Shown here: positions 21,852 through 31,035 of the stretch, piece after piece
Position numbering within the stretch: position 1 is the first letter of the stretch
How the letters are laid out: every line of letters starts with the position of its first letter
Program-made: the position numbers and the translations under genes
Notes under the pieces: generated by a model
The model's database searches: none
What the model saw: the letters and a program-made list of their open reading frames with translations, nothing else
What the model was told of the DNA's origin: nothing
NCBI RefSeq assembly: GCF_000235425.2
Contig: NZ_KI912266.1
Span: forward strand, 2,647,956-2,711,955
From: Pseudofrankia saprophytica
GTDB taxonomy: Bacteria; Actinomycetota; Actinomycetes; Frankiales; Frankiaceae
Reading direction: 5' to 3'
Length of the DNA stretch: 64,000 bases

Positions 21852-22040
21852 TCACACCTGAGCCCAGACGAGAGTCGCGTCGTCGTGCGCGCCGAAGCGT
21901 GGGAACCGGGTGCAGTCCGGGTCGGCGGACGCGGCGGATCTGAGCGCTTGGAGCAGGTCGGCGGCGGCACGGGCCGACTGCCCGGAGGCGATGTTCGCGG
22001 CCGTCGTGGGAGGCACCGGCCACGCCAGAGCCGACGCACC
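21852..22040 (-). pseudogene. C-terminal remnant of a gene, possibly a PP2C-type phosphatase
   Basis: About 60 codons with strong G/C third-position bias, ending in a TGA at 21852-21854. The tail reads PRFGAHDDATLVWAQV, and DDATL is the form of the last metal-site strand in PP2C-family Ser/Thr phosphatases. Upstream (toward 22415) the frame stays open but codon use becomes irregular and overlaps the start of the lipoprotein gene on the other strand. I read it as a truncated gene; the family call is tentative. Confidence 0.35.
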
Positions 22041-22164
22041 AAGGTGCCGGATTTGCCATCCCCAGCGCGAGACCGCGGCCGTGTTGACGTGCGACTCTCT
22101 CCCGCACGGTGGACGCTTGCCCACTCGGGCGCGTACCGCCGCCATGACACCGAAGGAGCCACAA

Positions 22165-23457
22165 GTGTTATTGCTAGCCAGCGAGCGATTACTGAGAGTG
22201 GCTGCGCTCGCGATTGGTGCCAGCGGCCTGGCCGCTTCCCTGGTCGCCTGCGGCGGCGCGGGTGCGAGCGGGGCGGGCGGGGCGTGCTCGGCGACGGCGC
22301 CCGGCATCACGCCCACCGAGGTCAAGGCCGGCATGGTCTGGAGTGACACCGGCCCGGGGGCCGACTCCATGCGTGCCTTCCGGGCCGGCGTGGACGCCCG
22401 CTTCCACGCCGCCAACGAGGAGGACGGCGGCGTCTACGGCCGCAAGGTCACTTACGCCTGGCGGGACAACGGAGGCGACACGGCGCTCAGCCTGTCCGTG
22501 ACCCAGGAGCTCCTCGACCGTGAGAAGATCTTCGGGCTCATCCATGCGCCCGGCGGCACCGGCGCGGACTCGGCCAAGCTTTTGCAGGAGCGCAACGTCC
22601 CGGTAACGGGCATCGCCAGCGAGCCGGTCTGGTTGGGGATGGACAACATGTTCTCGTGGTTCTACCTCGGGAAGGGCTCCAGCACGACCTTGGGCAAGTA
22701 CATCCACGACCAGGGCGGCACCCGTGCGGCCCTCTTCGCGATCGACGGGAGCGCCACGGGCGGGGACTACACGCAGCAGGTCGTGGCGAGCCTGAAGGCA
22801 AGCAACGTCAAGGTCGTCAAGACGTTCTACACCAGCGAGATCACGAGCTTCCAGACCGTCGCCCAGCAGATCAAGGAAAACAACATCGACGCCCTCGCGG
22901 GCGTGCTGATGCCGGCCGATGCCGCCAAGCTGCTGCCGGAACTCGCCAGGATCGGCGTGGCCCTGGGTGGCAGCCTCAAAGTCGCGCTGATGCCGCTGGG
23001 CTACGACAACAGCGTCCTCGCCCAGTACGGCCGCGCACTCGCCGGCGTGTCCATCTCCACCACCACCCAGCCCTTCGAGCTCAACACTCCGGCGCAGCAG
23101 AAGTTCGAGCAGGCGATGAACAAGTACGCCCCGGAGATCCAACCACCGACCCAGGACATCGCGGTGGACGGCTGGATCTCCGCCGACCTGTTCCTCCGCG
23201 GCCTCGAAGCCGCCGGAAAATGCCCCACCAGGGAGTCGTTCATCTCCGGCCTACGCGCCGTCAAGGACTACGACGGAGCGGGTTTGACGCCCGACGCCAG
23301 CAACGACCTGTCGACGAACTTCCGCCAGACCTCCACCTGCTACTACACCATCAAGATCAGCCTGGACGGGTCGAAGTTCCAGCCGGCCAGTTCCACGGCC
23401 ACCTGCGGAGACGTCATCACCCCGGAGCAGATGGCCAACCTGAACCAGCAGCCCTGA
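22165..23457 (+). CDS. Branched-chain amino acid-type ABC transporter substrate-binding lipoprotein
   Basis: 430 residues. The N-terminus is a lipoprotein signal: a hydrophobic stretch followed by the lipobox SLVAC (Cys near residue 29), so the mature protein is membrane-anchored outside the cell. The rest is a periplasmic-binding fold of the LivK/Peripla_BP_6 type (EVKAGMVWSDTGPGA; FGLIHAPGGTGADSAKLL; DALAGVLMPADAAKLLPEL). Start GTG 22165 has GAAGGAG six bases upstream; ATG 22144 is an alternative. No permease or ATPase gene is near, so it is an orphan. The ligand cannot be told. A hairpin follows the stop. Confidence 0.88.
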   Translation: MLLLASERLLRVAALAIGASGLAASLVACGGAGASGAGGACSATAPGITPTEVKAGMVWSDTGPGADSMRAFRAGVDARFHAANEEDGGVYGRKVTYAWRDNGGDTALSLSVTQELLDREKIFGLIHAPGGTGADSAKLLQERNVPVTGIASEPVWLGMDNMFSWFYLGKGSSTTLGKYIHDQGGTRAALFAIDGSATGGDYTQQVVASLKASNVKVVKTFYTSEITSFQTVAQQIKENNIDALAGVLMPADAAKLLPELARIGVALGGSLKVALMPLGYDNSVLAQYGRALAGVSISTTTQPFELNTPAQQKFEQAMNKYAPEIQPPTQDIAVDGWISADLFLRGLEAAGKCPTRESFISGLRAVKDYDGAGLTPDASNDLSTNFRQTSTCYYTIKISLDGSKFQPASSTATCGDVITPEQMANLNQQP

Positions 23458-23481
23458 CCGGTAGCTCGGCAAACCGTGTGG

Positions 23482-23517
23482 GGTTCGTCCGCTATACCAC
23501 GGTGTGGCGGACGAACC
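23482..23517 (+). terminator. Hairpin after the substrate-binding protein gene
   Basis: GGTTCGTCCGC (23482-23492) pairs with GCGGACGAACC (23507-23517), 11 bp, with further pairing of ACCAC and GTGT inside the loop. It lies 24 bases after the stop. No U-tract. Confidence 0.5.
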
Positions 23518-23710
23518 GGACTGTCCCAGGGACGGCTCTGTGCGTACTTTCGATGGTGTGGAAGTCGCCACGTAGGGTGCGGACGCGCGCGAGCATCACG
23601 TGGTACCGGAGGTAGCTCGGGAGGACATCGCCGTTGGCGAGACGTCCACGCTCGACGAGGTTCGGGCCGAGCTGGAACACCGTCGCGGCGGCCCAGCCTG
23701 ATGCGGCGGA
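23492..23710 (-). pseudogene. Unidentified gene remnant downstream of the AlbA_2 gene
   Basis: Reading leftwards, about 70 codons with high G/C third positions end in a TAG at 23492-23494. The segment includes GWAAATVFQLGPNLVERGRL, then NGDVLPSYLRYHVMLARVR. I do not recognise the family. There is no credible start: the frame fades out into the 3' end of the AlbA_2 gene. It looks like the 3' end of a broken gene, which with the remnant at 21852 marks this stretch as rearranged. Confidence 0.3.
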
Positions 23711-23726
23711 CAGGGCAGGGCGGCCG

Positions 23727-25484
23727 TCAGCGCTTCTTGGTGGGAAAGGCTGGACCGGGTTGGTAGCGGACGCTTGGGCCGCGGGTTGGGGAGTCGGCGG
23801 TTCGCTCGATGACGCCTCGCTCCGCGAGGGAGCGCAGGATGACACTGGCGCGTTGGCTGCCCACGAGCAGGAGGTTCTGGACGGTCTGGTTGGAGATGGT
23901 CCCGTACTCACGCAGGTGGGCGACTATTCGTCGTTCGGATTCGTCCGAGGAGTTGCGGTGGTACGGGAGCAGGGCGCCGAGCTCGGCGCGGACCCGTTCC
24001 CGGAACCGGTAGGTCGGTAGCCGGTAACGGCGGGTCTCGCGTGCTGGCTCGAGGAGGTCGTAGGCGTCGTCGGACAGCCGCCGGAGCGCCTCGCTGGCCT
24101 CCTCGACGCTCTTCTGCAGGACCGGAGCGATCGTCGGGGCATCGACGGTCGGGTGGGAGCGCAGGTAGTGGATGACCAGGATGGCGTCTGTGTCGTCCTG
24201 GATCTCGGACGGCAGGCTGGCGATCATGACGGAGAGCCGGGCGGCCGGCGCGCCGCCGTCGAGCACGACCCGGACGCTGCCTCCGCCGCTGTGAAACACC
24301 GGAGGGGTGTGCCCGGCGCGCACCATCGCGCGGACCATGACGTCGACTCCGGTACCGGCTCGCTCCGCGAGGCGAAGGACCCGTAGCGCGTCGATCAGGC
24401 AGCGGTTCCTCGGCTTCGACACGTGCGTGAGGATGTTCTCCTCGGTCACTCCGAACACCAGGTCACCCGGCGAGGTGACGACGAGGCGGCTCGGGCTGTG
24501 CTCGAGCACGATCGGTTCTGGGTGACGGTAGTCGCGGTGCGCGACCGCGTTCACGACCGCTTCCCGAACGGCCGGACCGGGGATCGTCTCCAACTGCTGT
24601 TGGACGCCAGTCGGCAGCGTCACGGACGTAGTTTCGTTGATTGCGTCGATGCCACGCAGTACGTCGACGACCGCGACGATCAACGGAGTGTCGTGGACAG
24701 ACGGCGGACGAGCGAGGGAACCGGCCGGCGTGCGCCGCCGCAGGTAGTGCAGGGATGGTTCGGCGGCCAACCCCGTGGCTGCGCAGAACAGCAATGCACC
24801 CGCTCGTGTCAGGTGCCCGTCGTCCAGCAGCACCCCGCATTCACGAAGCAGATCCGCGGTGCTCAACTCGGCCCGTCGGCGGCTCTGCGCGTCACCTGCC
24901 TCGACGAGAAGGCGCCGCGCCTCCTCTTCGGCACGGGCGGAGACATCCTCCACACGCAGGTGCGTTCGCTCGGCGGACCAGTCGTAGCCCCGTCGGTCCT
25001 CCCGCATGGCGGCTTCTCGCGCGGCTGTCAGCGGCTCGCAGGAGGTGCCGATTCGTTCCCGCAGTTTGCCGCCCACGCGGACAAGGTCGAACCCGGGTTC
25101 TACAGCTAGCAACAGGATGCGATGGCCGCTGACCTGCCGGTCCTCGAGATCGACAACGAGTGGCGGTGAGGTCAGCTGCCAGATCCGTCGCCGCAGTTCG
25201 TCGGCATCGAGATTGTCCGGAACGCCGACTACGGCTGCCTGTCCGGAGCTGGCGTCCGAAATGCCGACGATGACTGTGCCACCTCGGCTGTTCGACAGGC
25301 AGGCGACAGCTTCGGCCAGGTCCGTGGCCGCGGCCTTGAGCGGGTCGCGGTCATTGGCCGCGGGCCGCTTGAGCTCCTTGAAGTCCAGAGTCAGCGACTC
25401 CAGCTCGGACGCCCTGCGCCCGCCGAGCACCTCCTGGAGCGCTCGGTCGATCTCGCGAGTGAGGCTCTGGCGGCTGGCTGCCAT
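23727..25484 (-). CDS. AlbA_2/HATPase_c_4 ATP-binding transcriptional regulator
   Basis: 585 residues. Order: N-terminal AlbA_2 (Schlafen-type) nucleic-acid/ATP domain at about 20-150 (LTLDFKELKRP; NSRGGTVIVGISD); middle region; a GHKL ATPase-like HATPase_c_4 segment at about 310-400 (PAVREAVVNAVAHRDY; AERAGTGVDVMVR); C-terminal winged-helix part at about 520-575 (EYGTISNQTVQNLLLVGSQR). Such proteins are widespread, often near mobile or defence genes, and mostly of unknown function. Codon use looks less G/C-biased than the neighbours, suggesting transfer. The ATG is only five bases from a perfect 40-bp palindrome, which suggests self-regulation and perhaps a leaderless message. Confidence 0.88.
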   Translation of the reverse strand: MAASRQSLTREIDRALQEVLGGRRASELESLTLDFKELKRPAANDRDPLKAAATDLAEAVACLSNSRGGTVIVGISDASSGQAAVVGVPDNLDADELRRRIWQLTSPPLVVDLEDRQVSGHRILLLAVEPGFDLVRVGGKLRERIGTSCEPLTAAREAAMREDRRGYDWSAERTHLRVEDVSARAEEEARRLLVEAGDAQSRRRAELSTADLLRECGVLLDDGHLTRAGALLFCAATGLAAEPSLHYLRRRTPAGSLARPPSVHDTPLIVAVVDVLRGIDAINETTSVTLPTGVQQQLETIPGPAVREAVVNAVAHRDYRHPEPIVLEHSPSRLVVTSPGDLVFGVTEENILTHVSKPRNRCLIDALRVLRLAERAGTGVDVMVRAMVRAGHTPPVFHSGGGSVRVVLDGGAPAARLSVMIASLPSEIQDDTDAILVIHYLRSHPTVDAPTIAPVLQKSVEEASEALRRLSDDAYDLLEPARETRRYRLPTYRFRERVRAELGALLPYHRNSSDESERRIVAHLREYGTISNQTVQNLLLVGSQRASVILRSLAERGVIERTADSPTRGPSVRYQPGPAFPTKKR

Positions 25485-25489
25485 GGACT

Positions 25490-25529
25490 AGTTTTATATC
25501 ACCCTGTCAAGACAGGGTGATATAAAACT
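25490..25529. promoter_or_regulatory. Perfect 19-bp inverted repeat, probable operator
   Basis: Arms AGTTTTATATCACCCTGTC (25490-25508) and its exact complement (25511-25529) flank a 2-base centre. It is strongly AT-rich in its outer half. On the minus strand the distal arm supplies TATAAA eight bases before the ATG of the AlbA_2 gene, so promoter, operator and start codon nearly coincide. No U-tract follows on either strand, which argues against a simple terminator for the mutase gene. Confidence 0.85.
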
Positions 25530-25580
25530 GCGCCGATTTGCAGGCGGGGCGAGCGTGAGCGGTCGTTGCGCGCGGGGGTG

Positions 25581-27614
25581 TCAGGACAGGCCGCCCGCGT
25601 GGCGGATGATGTCGACGAAGCCGGACATGATCGCGGTCAGGCCGTAGTCCTTGGGGGTGTAGACGGCGGCGACGCCGGCGGAGCGCAGGGTCTCGGCGTC
25701 GCGGTCGGGGATGATGCCGCCGACGACGACCGGGAGGTCGTCGAGGCCGGCGGCGCGCAGGCCGTGGAGCACCTGAGGAACCAGCTCGAGGTGCGAGCCG
25801 GACAGGATCGACAGGCCGACGAGGTGGACGTCCTCCTGGACGGCGGCGGCGACGATCTGCTCTGGCGTCAGGCGGATGCCCTGGTAGACGACCTCGAAAC
25901 CGGCGTCGCGGGCGCGCACCGCTATCTGCTCGGCGCCGTTGGAGTGCCCGTCCAGGCCGGGTTTGCCGATGAGGACCTTCACCCGGCGGCCCAGCTCGCG
26001 GCCGGTCTCGGCGACCCGCTCCCGGACGGCGGCCAGCTCGTCGCCCGCGGCGGTGCCGGCCGACGCGCCGACGGTCACGCCGGACACTCCGGTGGGCGCC
26101 CGGTACTCGCCGAAGACCTCGCGCAGCACCTCGGACCACTCGCCGGTGGTGACACCGACGCGGGCGCAGGCGAGCGTCGCCGGGACCAGGTTGGTGTCGG
26201 ACTTGGCCGCCTCGCGCAGCGCCAGCAGCGCCTCGTCGACGGCGGCCGGGTCGCGCTTCGCCCGCCAGGAGGCCAGTGCCTCCTTCGCCGCCGCCTCGAC
26301 CGCCGGGTTGACCGTCTGGATCGCGGCGTCCAGGTCGGCGATCAGCGGGTTCGGCTCGGTCTCGGTGAACCGGTTCACGCCGACGACGACGTCCTCGCCA
26401 CTCTCGATCCGGCCGCGGCGGGCCGCCTGCGAGGCGACGAGCTGGGACTTCATGTAGCCGGACTCGACGGCGGCGACCGCGCCGCCCATCGCCTGCACGC
26501 GGTCGATCTCGGCCCGTGCCGCCTCGACCAGCTCGGCGACCCGCTTCTCGATGACGACCGAGCCCTCGAAGATGTCCTCGTACTCCAGCAGGTCCGTCTC
26601 GTAGGCCAGGATCTGCTGGATGCGCAGCGACCACTGCTGGTCCCACGGCCGCGGCAGGCCGAGCGCCTCGTTCCAGGCCGGCAGTTGCAGCGCCCGGCAG
26701 CGAGCGTCCTTCGACAGGGTGACGCCGAGTGCCTCGAGAACGATCCGGATCACGTTGTTCTCCGGCTGCGCCTCGGTCAGGCCGAGCGAGTTGACCTGCA
26801 CGCCGTAGCGGAACCGGCGGTGCTTGGGGTTCTCGACGCCGTAGCGGGTGCGCAGCAGGTCATCCCACAGCGCCCCGAAGGCGCGCATCTTGCACATCTC
26901 CTCGACAAAGCGCACCCCGGCGTTGACGAAGAAGGAGATCCGGGCGCAGACGTCACCCATCCGCTCCGTCGGCACCTGTCCGGAGGCGACCACGGCGTCC
27001 AGCACCGCGATCACCGTGCAGATCGAGTAGGCCAGCTCCTGCACCGGCGTGGCGCCGGCCTCCTGCAGGTGGTAGCTGCAGACATTGATCGGGTTCCACT
27101 TAGGGATCTCGGTCACCGTGTAGGCGATGAGGTCGGTGATCAGCCGAAGCGACGGCCCCGGCGGGAAGACGTAGGTCCCGCGGGACAGGTACTCCTTGAT
27201 GATGTCGTTCTGGGTGGTCCCGTTGAGCGCGGCCGGGCCGACGCCCTGCTCCTCCGCGACGACCTGGTAGAGAGCCAACAGCCACATCGCGGTGGCATTG
27301 ATCGTCATGGAGGTGTTCATCCGGTCGAGCGGGATGCCCTCGAAGAGCGCTCGCATGTCGCCCACGTGCGCGACGGGTACGCCGACCTTGCCGACCTCGC
27401 CGCGGGCGAGCACGTGGTCGGGGTCGTAGCCGGTCTGCGTCGGCAGGTCGAAGGCGACCGACAACCCGGTCTGGCCCTTGGCGAGGTTGCGCCGGTAGAG
27501 CGTGTTGCTCTCGGCCGCGCTGGAGTGGCCCGCGTACGTCCGGACGATCCACGGCCGATCCCGCTCCGGGCGGGTGCCCGCGCTGTCCGTGCTCTGACCG
27601 GCTTGGTCAACCAT
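25581..27614 (-). CDS. ecm: Ethylmalonyl-CoA mutase (MeaA-like, B12-dependent)
   Basis: 677 residues from ATG 27614. It interconverts ethylmalonyl-CoA and methylsuccinyl-CoA with adenosylcobalamin. The catalytic (beta/alpha)8 domain begins near [15 protein letters not shown]; the C-terminal ~130 residues are the B12 domain with the DxHxxG-type motif [16 protein letters not shown] and GLSILSGSH. The [10 protein letters not shown] form and single-chain layout fit the MeaA/Ecm branch rather than methylmalonyl-CoA mutase (which has QDGHDRG); this is from memory of the families. A longer frame to 27704 adds an Arg-rich stretch without likeness. Ccr, the enzyme making its substrate, is at 36044-37393. 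Confidence 0.88.
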   Translation of the reverse strand: MVDQAGQSTDSAGTRPERDRPWIVRTYAGHSSAAESNTLYRRNLAKGQTGLSVAFDLPTQTGYDPDHVLARGEVGKVGVPVAHVGDMRALFEGIPLDRMNTSMTINATAMWLLALYQVVAEEQGVGPAALNGTTQNDIIKEYLSRGTYVFPPGPSLRLITDLIAYTVTEIPKWNPINVCSYHLQEAGATPVQELAYSICTVIAVLDAVVASGQVPTERMGDVCARISFFVNAGVRFVEEMCKMRAFGALWDDLLRTRYGVENPKHRRFRYGVQVNSLGLTEAQPENNVIRIVLEALGVTLSKDARCRALQLPAWNEALGLPRPWDQQWSLRIQQILAYETDLLEYEDIFEGSVVIEKRVAELVEAARAEIDRVQAMGGAVAAVESGYMKSQLVASQAARRGRIESGEDVVVGVNRFTETEPNPLIADLDAAIQTVNPAVEAAAKEALASWRAKRDPAAVDEALLALREAAKSDTNLVPATLACARVGVTTGEWSEVLREVFGEYRAPTGVSGVTVGASAGTAAGDELAAVRERVAETGRELGRRVKVLIGKPGLDGHSNGAEQIAVRARDAGFEVVYQGIRLTPEQIVAAAVQEDVHLVGLSILSGSHLELVPQVLHGLRAAGLDDLPVVVGGIIPDRDAETLRSAGVAAVYTPKDYGLTAIMSGFVDIIRHAGGLS

Positions 27615-27834
27615 CGCCAGCCATCCCCTCACCCTGGGGGAGGCCGCGCCGGCGAAGCGCCACCTCCCAGATCGTGGCCAACGGCGAAAGCGTACCGGCG
27701 CCACCCTGTCGCGCGCCCGCTAAGTGAACTGTCACCAATCACCGCTGACCTGGGCGATCTGGGACCGTGGTGCGGCTCATGCTAGGTAGGCGGACCCCGA
27801 GCCCATAGGAATGGTGGCCGGGAGGGTGCGAGGC

Positions 27835-28536
27835 TCAGCTTTGACTGGCGCACAGCGCCGGTGGACCCCAGATGGTGAGCAGGGTTTTGGGCACTACTCT
27901 GCCGCAGGCACCGGCTCCGCTCGCCACCTCGGTCCACGGCCCGGCACCGACCCGCTTCCAGACGTGCAGCTTGGCGACTGACACGGCGGTGTTCGATGTC
28001 TCGGTGAGACCGGCGGCCCAGAACTCGTCGGTGGCCGCACTCGAGCCCTCGACGGCGCCGTAGTAGAGGTCGCCCTGTCGGATCGTGATGGAGTCGGCGG
28101 TCAGCTCCGCGCCGCCCGTGGCTGACTGGGCACCCGCCGAGCCTGCCGGGCTCGTGGAGCCAGATGCCTGGACTGCCGCAGACAAGGTGGTCTTGCCGGC
28201 CTTGGCGAGCGCGGCGTCCGCTGTTGCCCAGGTCAGGGCCGGGCGCAGCTCGTCGCCGACCTTCATGTTCACCGCGGTTCCCGGGGAGCGCTTGCCCTCC
28301 CAGTCGAGCGGGGGCAGCTGTGGGCTCCGCGCCGCGGCGGCGGCGCCAGCGCTGTCGGGCTCGGCCGAGGTGTTCCCGTCTGGCGCGGTGGCCAGGCCGA
28401 TGACTATGCCGAGCACGACCGCCAGGCCGAACGCGGCGCCGATCACGAGCCGGCGCCGATCCTCCACCCAGGTCATCCAGGGCGCGCTGGCGGCGCGGGC
28501 CCCGCCGTCGGACCCCGCCGGCATCGGTACGTCCAT
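27835..28536 (-). CDS. Single-pass membrane protein of unknown function
   Basis: About 233 residues from ATG 28536. A polar N-terminus (~25 residues, with WMTWVEDRRR) is followed by one membrane helix, LVIGAAFGLAVVLGIVIGLA, then an Ala/Ser/Gly-rich extracytoplasmic part. The C-terminal ~80 residues look folded (DSITIRQGDLYYGAVEG; LHVWKRVGAGPWTEVA), with two Cys that may bond. I do not recognise the family. The start is uncertain: GGAGG lies between GTG 28545 and upstream GTG codons, and the frame is open to 28839. No partner gene is evident. Confidence 0.6.
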   Translation of the reverse strand: MDVPMPAGSDGGARAASAPWMTWVEDRRRLVIGAAFGLAVVLGIVIGLATAPDGNTSAEPDSAGAAAAARSPQLPPLDWEGKRSPGTAVNMKVGDELRPALTWATADAALAKAGKTTLSAAVQASGSTSPAGSAGAQSATGGAELTADSITIRQGDLYYGAVEGSSAATDEFWAAGLTETSNTAVSVAKLHVWKRVGAGPWTEVASGAGACGRVVPKTLLTIWGPPALCASQS

Positions 28537-28872
28537 CTCCAGCACGTGCCTCCGTTCGGCCTCGACACCTTCCCCCGTCGTTACCCCGGGGACGTAGGCC
28601 TCAGGCCTGTGCAATCGAAAGGCAGGATCGCACAGGCACGCGTCCACCGGCGCCTCCGGGGTCGGTAGCGCGCCCGCGTCGCGGTGCGGCTCCCCCCGGG
28701 TAGCCCTCGACGTTCGCGGGCGCCGTGGCGAGGCCAACGCCCGCCGGACGGTTGCTCCCGTATCCCGCCAAGCTACGTGGCGAGAGCGGCGGTGTGCCGT
28801 TCGCCCGTCAGGCGGCCAGGCCGGGTAGCGCGGAACCACCGGCTGGCGACCCGGATCCCCTTGGCACTCACC
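28537..28872. other. Region between murA and the membrane protein gene
   Basis: About 336 bases. The membrane-protein frame runs on through it without a supported start. I see no hairpin or promoter pair that I would defend. Confidence 0.4.
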
Positions 28873-30147
28873 TCATGCCGCCGCGGTGACCTGATCGCGG
28901 CGGATGTCGGCGCCGAGGGCCCGAAGGTTCTCCACGAAGCCCGCGTAGCCACGGTCGATGTGGTGGACCTCATGCACCTCGGTCATCCCCTCGGCGACCA
29001 GGCCCGCGAGCACCAGGCCCGCTCCGGCCCGCACGTCGGAGGCGACCACCGACGTGCCGACCAGCTGAGGGGACGGCCGGACGACGACGTGATGACCGTC
29101 GGTGCGTAGCTGGGCGCCCAGGCGCAGCAGCTCTCGGCAGAACACGAACCGGCTGTCGAAGACGTTCTCGGTGATCAGGGAGATGCCCTGGCTGACGGCC
29201 TCCAGGGCGATGATCTGGGGAAGCAGGTCCGTCGGGAAGCCGGGGTACGGCAGGGTGACGACGTCGATCGAGCGCGGCTGGTCCGTGGCGCTTACCCGGA
29301 AACCGTCGACGCCGATCTCGACGCTGGCCCCAGCGGCCGTCAGCTTCTCCAACACGATCCCAAGGTGCTCAGCGCGCCCGTTGCGGATCATCACGTCCCC
29401 GCGGGTCATCACCGCGCCGATGGCGTAGGTCCCGGCGACGATCCGGTCTGGCACGGTCTCGTGTGCCACCGGACGCAGCTCGTCCACGCCCTCGATGACG
29501 AGCGTCGACCCACCGATTCCCTCGATACGCGCGCCCATCTCCGTCAGGAACTCGCACAGGTCGGCGATCTCTGGCTCGCGGGCGGCGTTGTCGATGACCG
29601 TTGTTCCCTTGGCGACCACGCCGGCCATCAGCAGGTTCTCGGTGGCGCCGACGCTCGGGAAGTCCAGCCAGATCGCCGCGCCCTGCAGTCGGCCGGACGA
29701 GCGGGCGACGAGCGCGCCGTCCTCGATGTCCACCACCGCGCCGAGGCGTCGCAGGCCGTTGACATGCATGTCGAGCGCCCGGGAACCGATCGCGTCCCCA
29801 CCGGGCAGCGCCACCCGTGCCTCACCGCGCCGGCCGACCAGTGGGCCGAGGATGGCGACCGAGGCGCGGATCCGGCGCACCAGCGCGGGGTCGGCCGCCG
29901 CTCCCGGCATCGCAGGGGTGTCGATGGCCATCGACCCGGCGGCCAGGTCCCGGTGGACCGTCGCGCCGAGCGCGGTCAGCACGTCCGCCATGACGCCGAC
30001 ATCGAGGATGTCCGGCACCGCCGACAGCGTCGTCGTGCCAGGCGCGAGCAGGCTGGCGGCCATCAGCTTGAGGACGGAGTTCTTCGCCCCAGGAATATGG
30101 ATCTGGCCGGCAAGCCTCGATCCACCGGTTACGACGAAGCGCTCCAC
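28873..30147 (-). CDS. murA: UDP-N-acetylglucosamine 1-carboxyvinyltransferase with Asp at the catalytic Cys position
   Basis: 424 residues. It adds enolpyruvate to UDP-GlcNAc, the first committed step of peptidoglycan synthesis, in the cytosol. The N-terminal signature is [19 protein letters not shown]. The active-site loop reads [15 protein letters not shown], so residue 118 (codon 29794-29796) is Asp where E. coli has the fosfomycin-reactive Cys115. GTG 30147 is chosen because codons upstream (to 30279) lose G/C third-position bias, although ATG 30246 has a fair GGAAGG site. A TAGCAT lies eight bases before the GTG, so the message may be nearly leaderless. The neighbourhood matches Rv1315. 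Confidence 0.94.
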   Translation of the reverse strand: MERFVVTGGSRLAGQIHIPGAKNSVLKLMAASLLAPGTTTLSAVPDILDVGVMADVLTALGATVHRDLAAGSMAIDTPAMPGAAADPALVRRIRASVAILGPLVGRRGEARVALPGGDAIGSRALDMHVNGLRRLGAVVDIEDGALVARSSGRLQGAAIWLDFPSVGATENLLMAGVVAKGTTVIDNAAREPEIADLCEFLTEMGARIEGIGGSTLVIEGVDELRPVAHETVPDRIVAGTYAIGAVMTRGDVMIRNGRAEHLGIVLEKLTAAGASVEIGVDGFRVSATDQPRSIDVVTLPYPGFPTDLLPQIIALEAVSQGISLITENVFDSRFVFCRELLRLGAQLRTDGHHVVVRPSPQLVGTSVVASDVRAGAGLVLAGLVAEGMTEVHEVHHIDRGYAGFVENLRALGADIRRDQVTAAA

Positions 30148-30155
30148 GGAAGGCG

Positions 30156-30161
30156 ATGCTA
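30156..30161 (-). promoter_or_regulatory. Possible -10 element of murA
   Basis: TAGCAT on the minus strand fits TANNNT and lies eight bases before the chosen GTG, with no ribosome binding site between. A start of transcription at or next to the GTG would follow. No clear -35 is seen. Confidence 0.3.
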
Positions 30162-30431
30162 GGGCCTGTCTGCATGGTCTTCCTGCCCTAGGGGAGAGCA
30201 TCGGCTGTCCATCACCCGATAGGGGTTCGTCCGTCGCCTCCGGCATTCCCCGCACCTTCCCTGCCGGCAAGGCCCTCATGCGTGCCTAGGGGCCACAGGA
30301 TAAGGGTCCATGAGCCCGTGCCGACCGGGCGACCGGGGTCCTGGGGCACCCGGAGCGCACCGAGCGCCACCGTCGATGAGACCGTCAGACGGGACGGTAG
30401 ATCCCAACCGACCGGCCAGAAGGGCACCGAC

Positions 30432-31031
30432 GTGGATTCGCCCGCTACGCCAACGCTCGAGGAGACGGTCGCGTTCGCGTCCGAGATGCACGCCGGGCAG
30501 CTGGACAAGGCCGGCGAGGAGTACATCGGCCACCCGATGCGGGTCCGGGCCACGGTGGAACGCACCGCGCCGGCCGCCGGGGTGGACCCGGTGCACGCGC
30601 AGCTCGCGGCGCTGCTGCACGACGTCGTCGAGGACACGCCCGTGACCCTCGACGAGCTCAGGGCCCGCGGATACCCATCGGGGGTCGTCGCGGCCGTGGA
30701 CGCCCTGTCGAAGCGTCCGGGTGAGGCCACCGAGGTCTACCTGGCCAGGGTCGCGGCGAACCCGCTCGCGGTCGTGGTGAAGCGCGCCGACATGGCGGAC
30801 AACAGCGATCCGGTGCGCCTCGGCCGCCTGCCGGCGGAGCAGGCCGATCGGCTGGCCACCCGCTACGTCGGGCGCAAGGTACTGCTCGACGACCTGGTGG
30901 CGGCAGCGGGCGCCTCGGCGTCGTCGTCCCCCGAGTCCCCCGAGTCCGCCGCCTCGGCGGGCGACGATCCTCGGCGACCTGGCGTTGCCGTCACCCAAAC
31001 CGGGAAGACGGGGGACTCCGCGATAACGTGA
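30432..31031 (+). CDS. HD-domain phosphohydrolase, alarmone hydrolase-like
   Basis: 199 residues. The HD signature is [18 protein letters not shown], with upstream metal ligand candidates in [20 protein letters not shown] and downstream VKRADMADN. The HDxVEDT form and spacing resemble the hydrolase domain of RelA/SpoT and of small MESH1-type enzymes that cleave (p)ppGpp; the substrate is not proven. No synthetase, TGS or ACT domain is present. The C-terminal ~45 residues are Ser/Pro/Ala-rich. GTG 30432 is chosen as the start where family likeness begins. nucS starts five bases after its stop. Confidence 0.8.
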   Translation: MDSPATPTLEETVAFASEMHAGQLDKAGEEYIGHPMRVRATVERTAPAAGVDPVHAQLAALLHDVVEDTPVTLDELRARGYPSGVVAAVDALSKRPGEATEVYLARVAANPLAVVVKRADMADNSDPVRLGRLPAEQADRLATRYVGRKVLLDDLVAAAGASASSSPESPESAASAGDDPRRPGVAVTQTGKTGDSAIT

Positions 31032-31035
31032 GCCA

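Noticed and set aside
25506..25511. TTGACA on the minus strand as a -35 box
   Set aside because: It is formed by the palindrome centre, and no -10 lies at the right distance before the start codon.
30148..30279. Longer MurA N-terminus
   Set aside because: Codons there lose the G/C third-position bias (AGG, GGA, AGA, CCA, CTA), unlike the rest of the gene.
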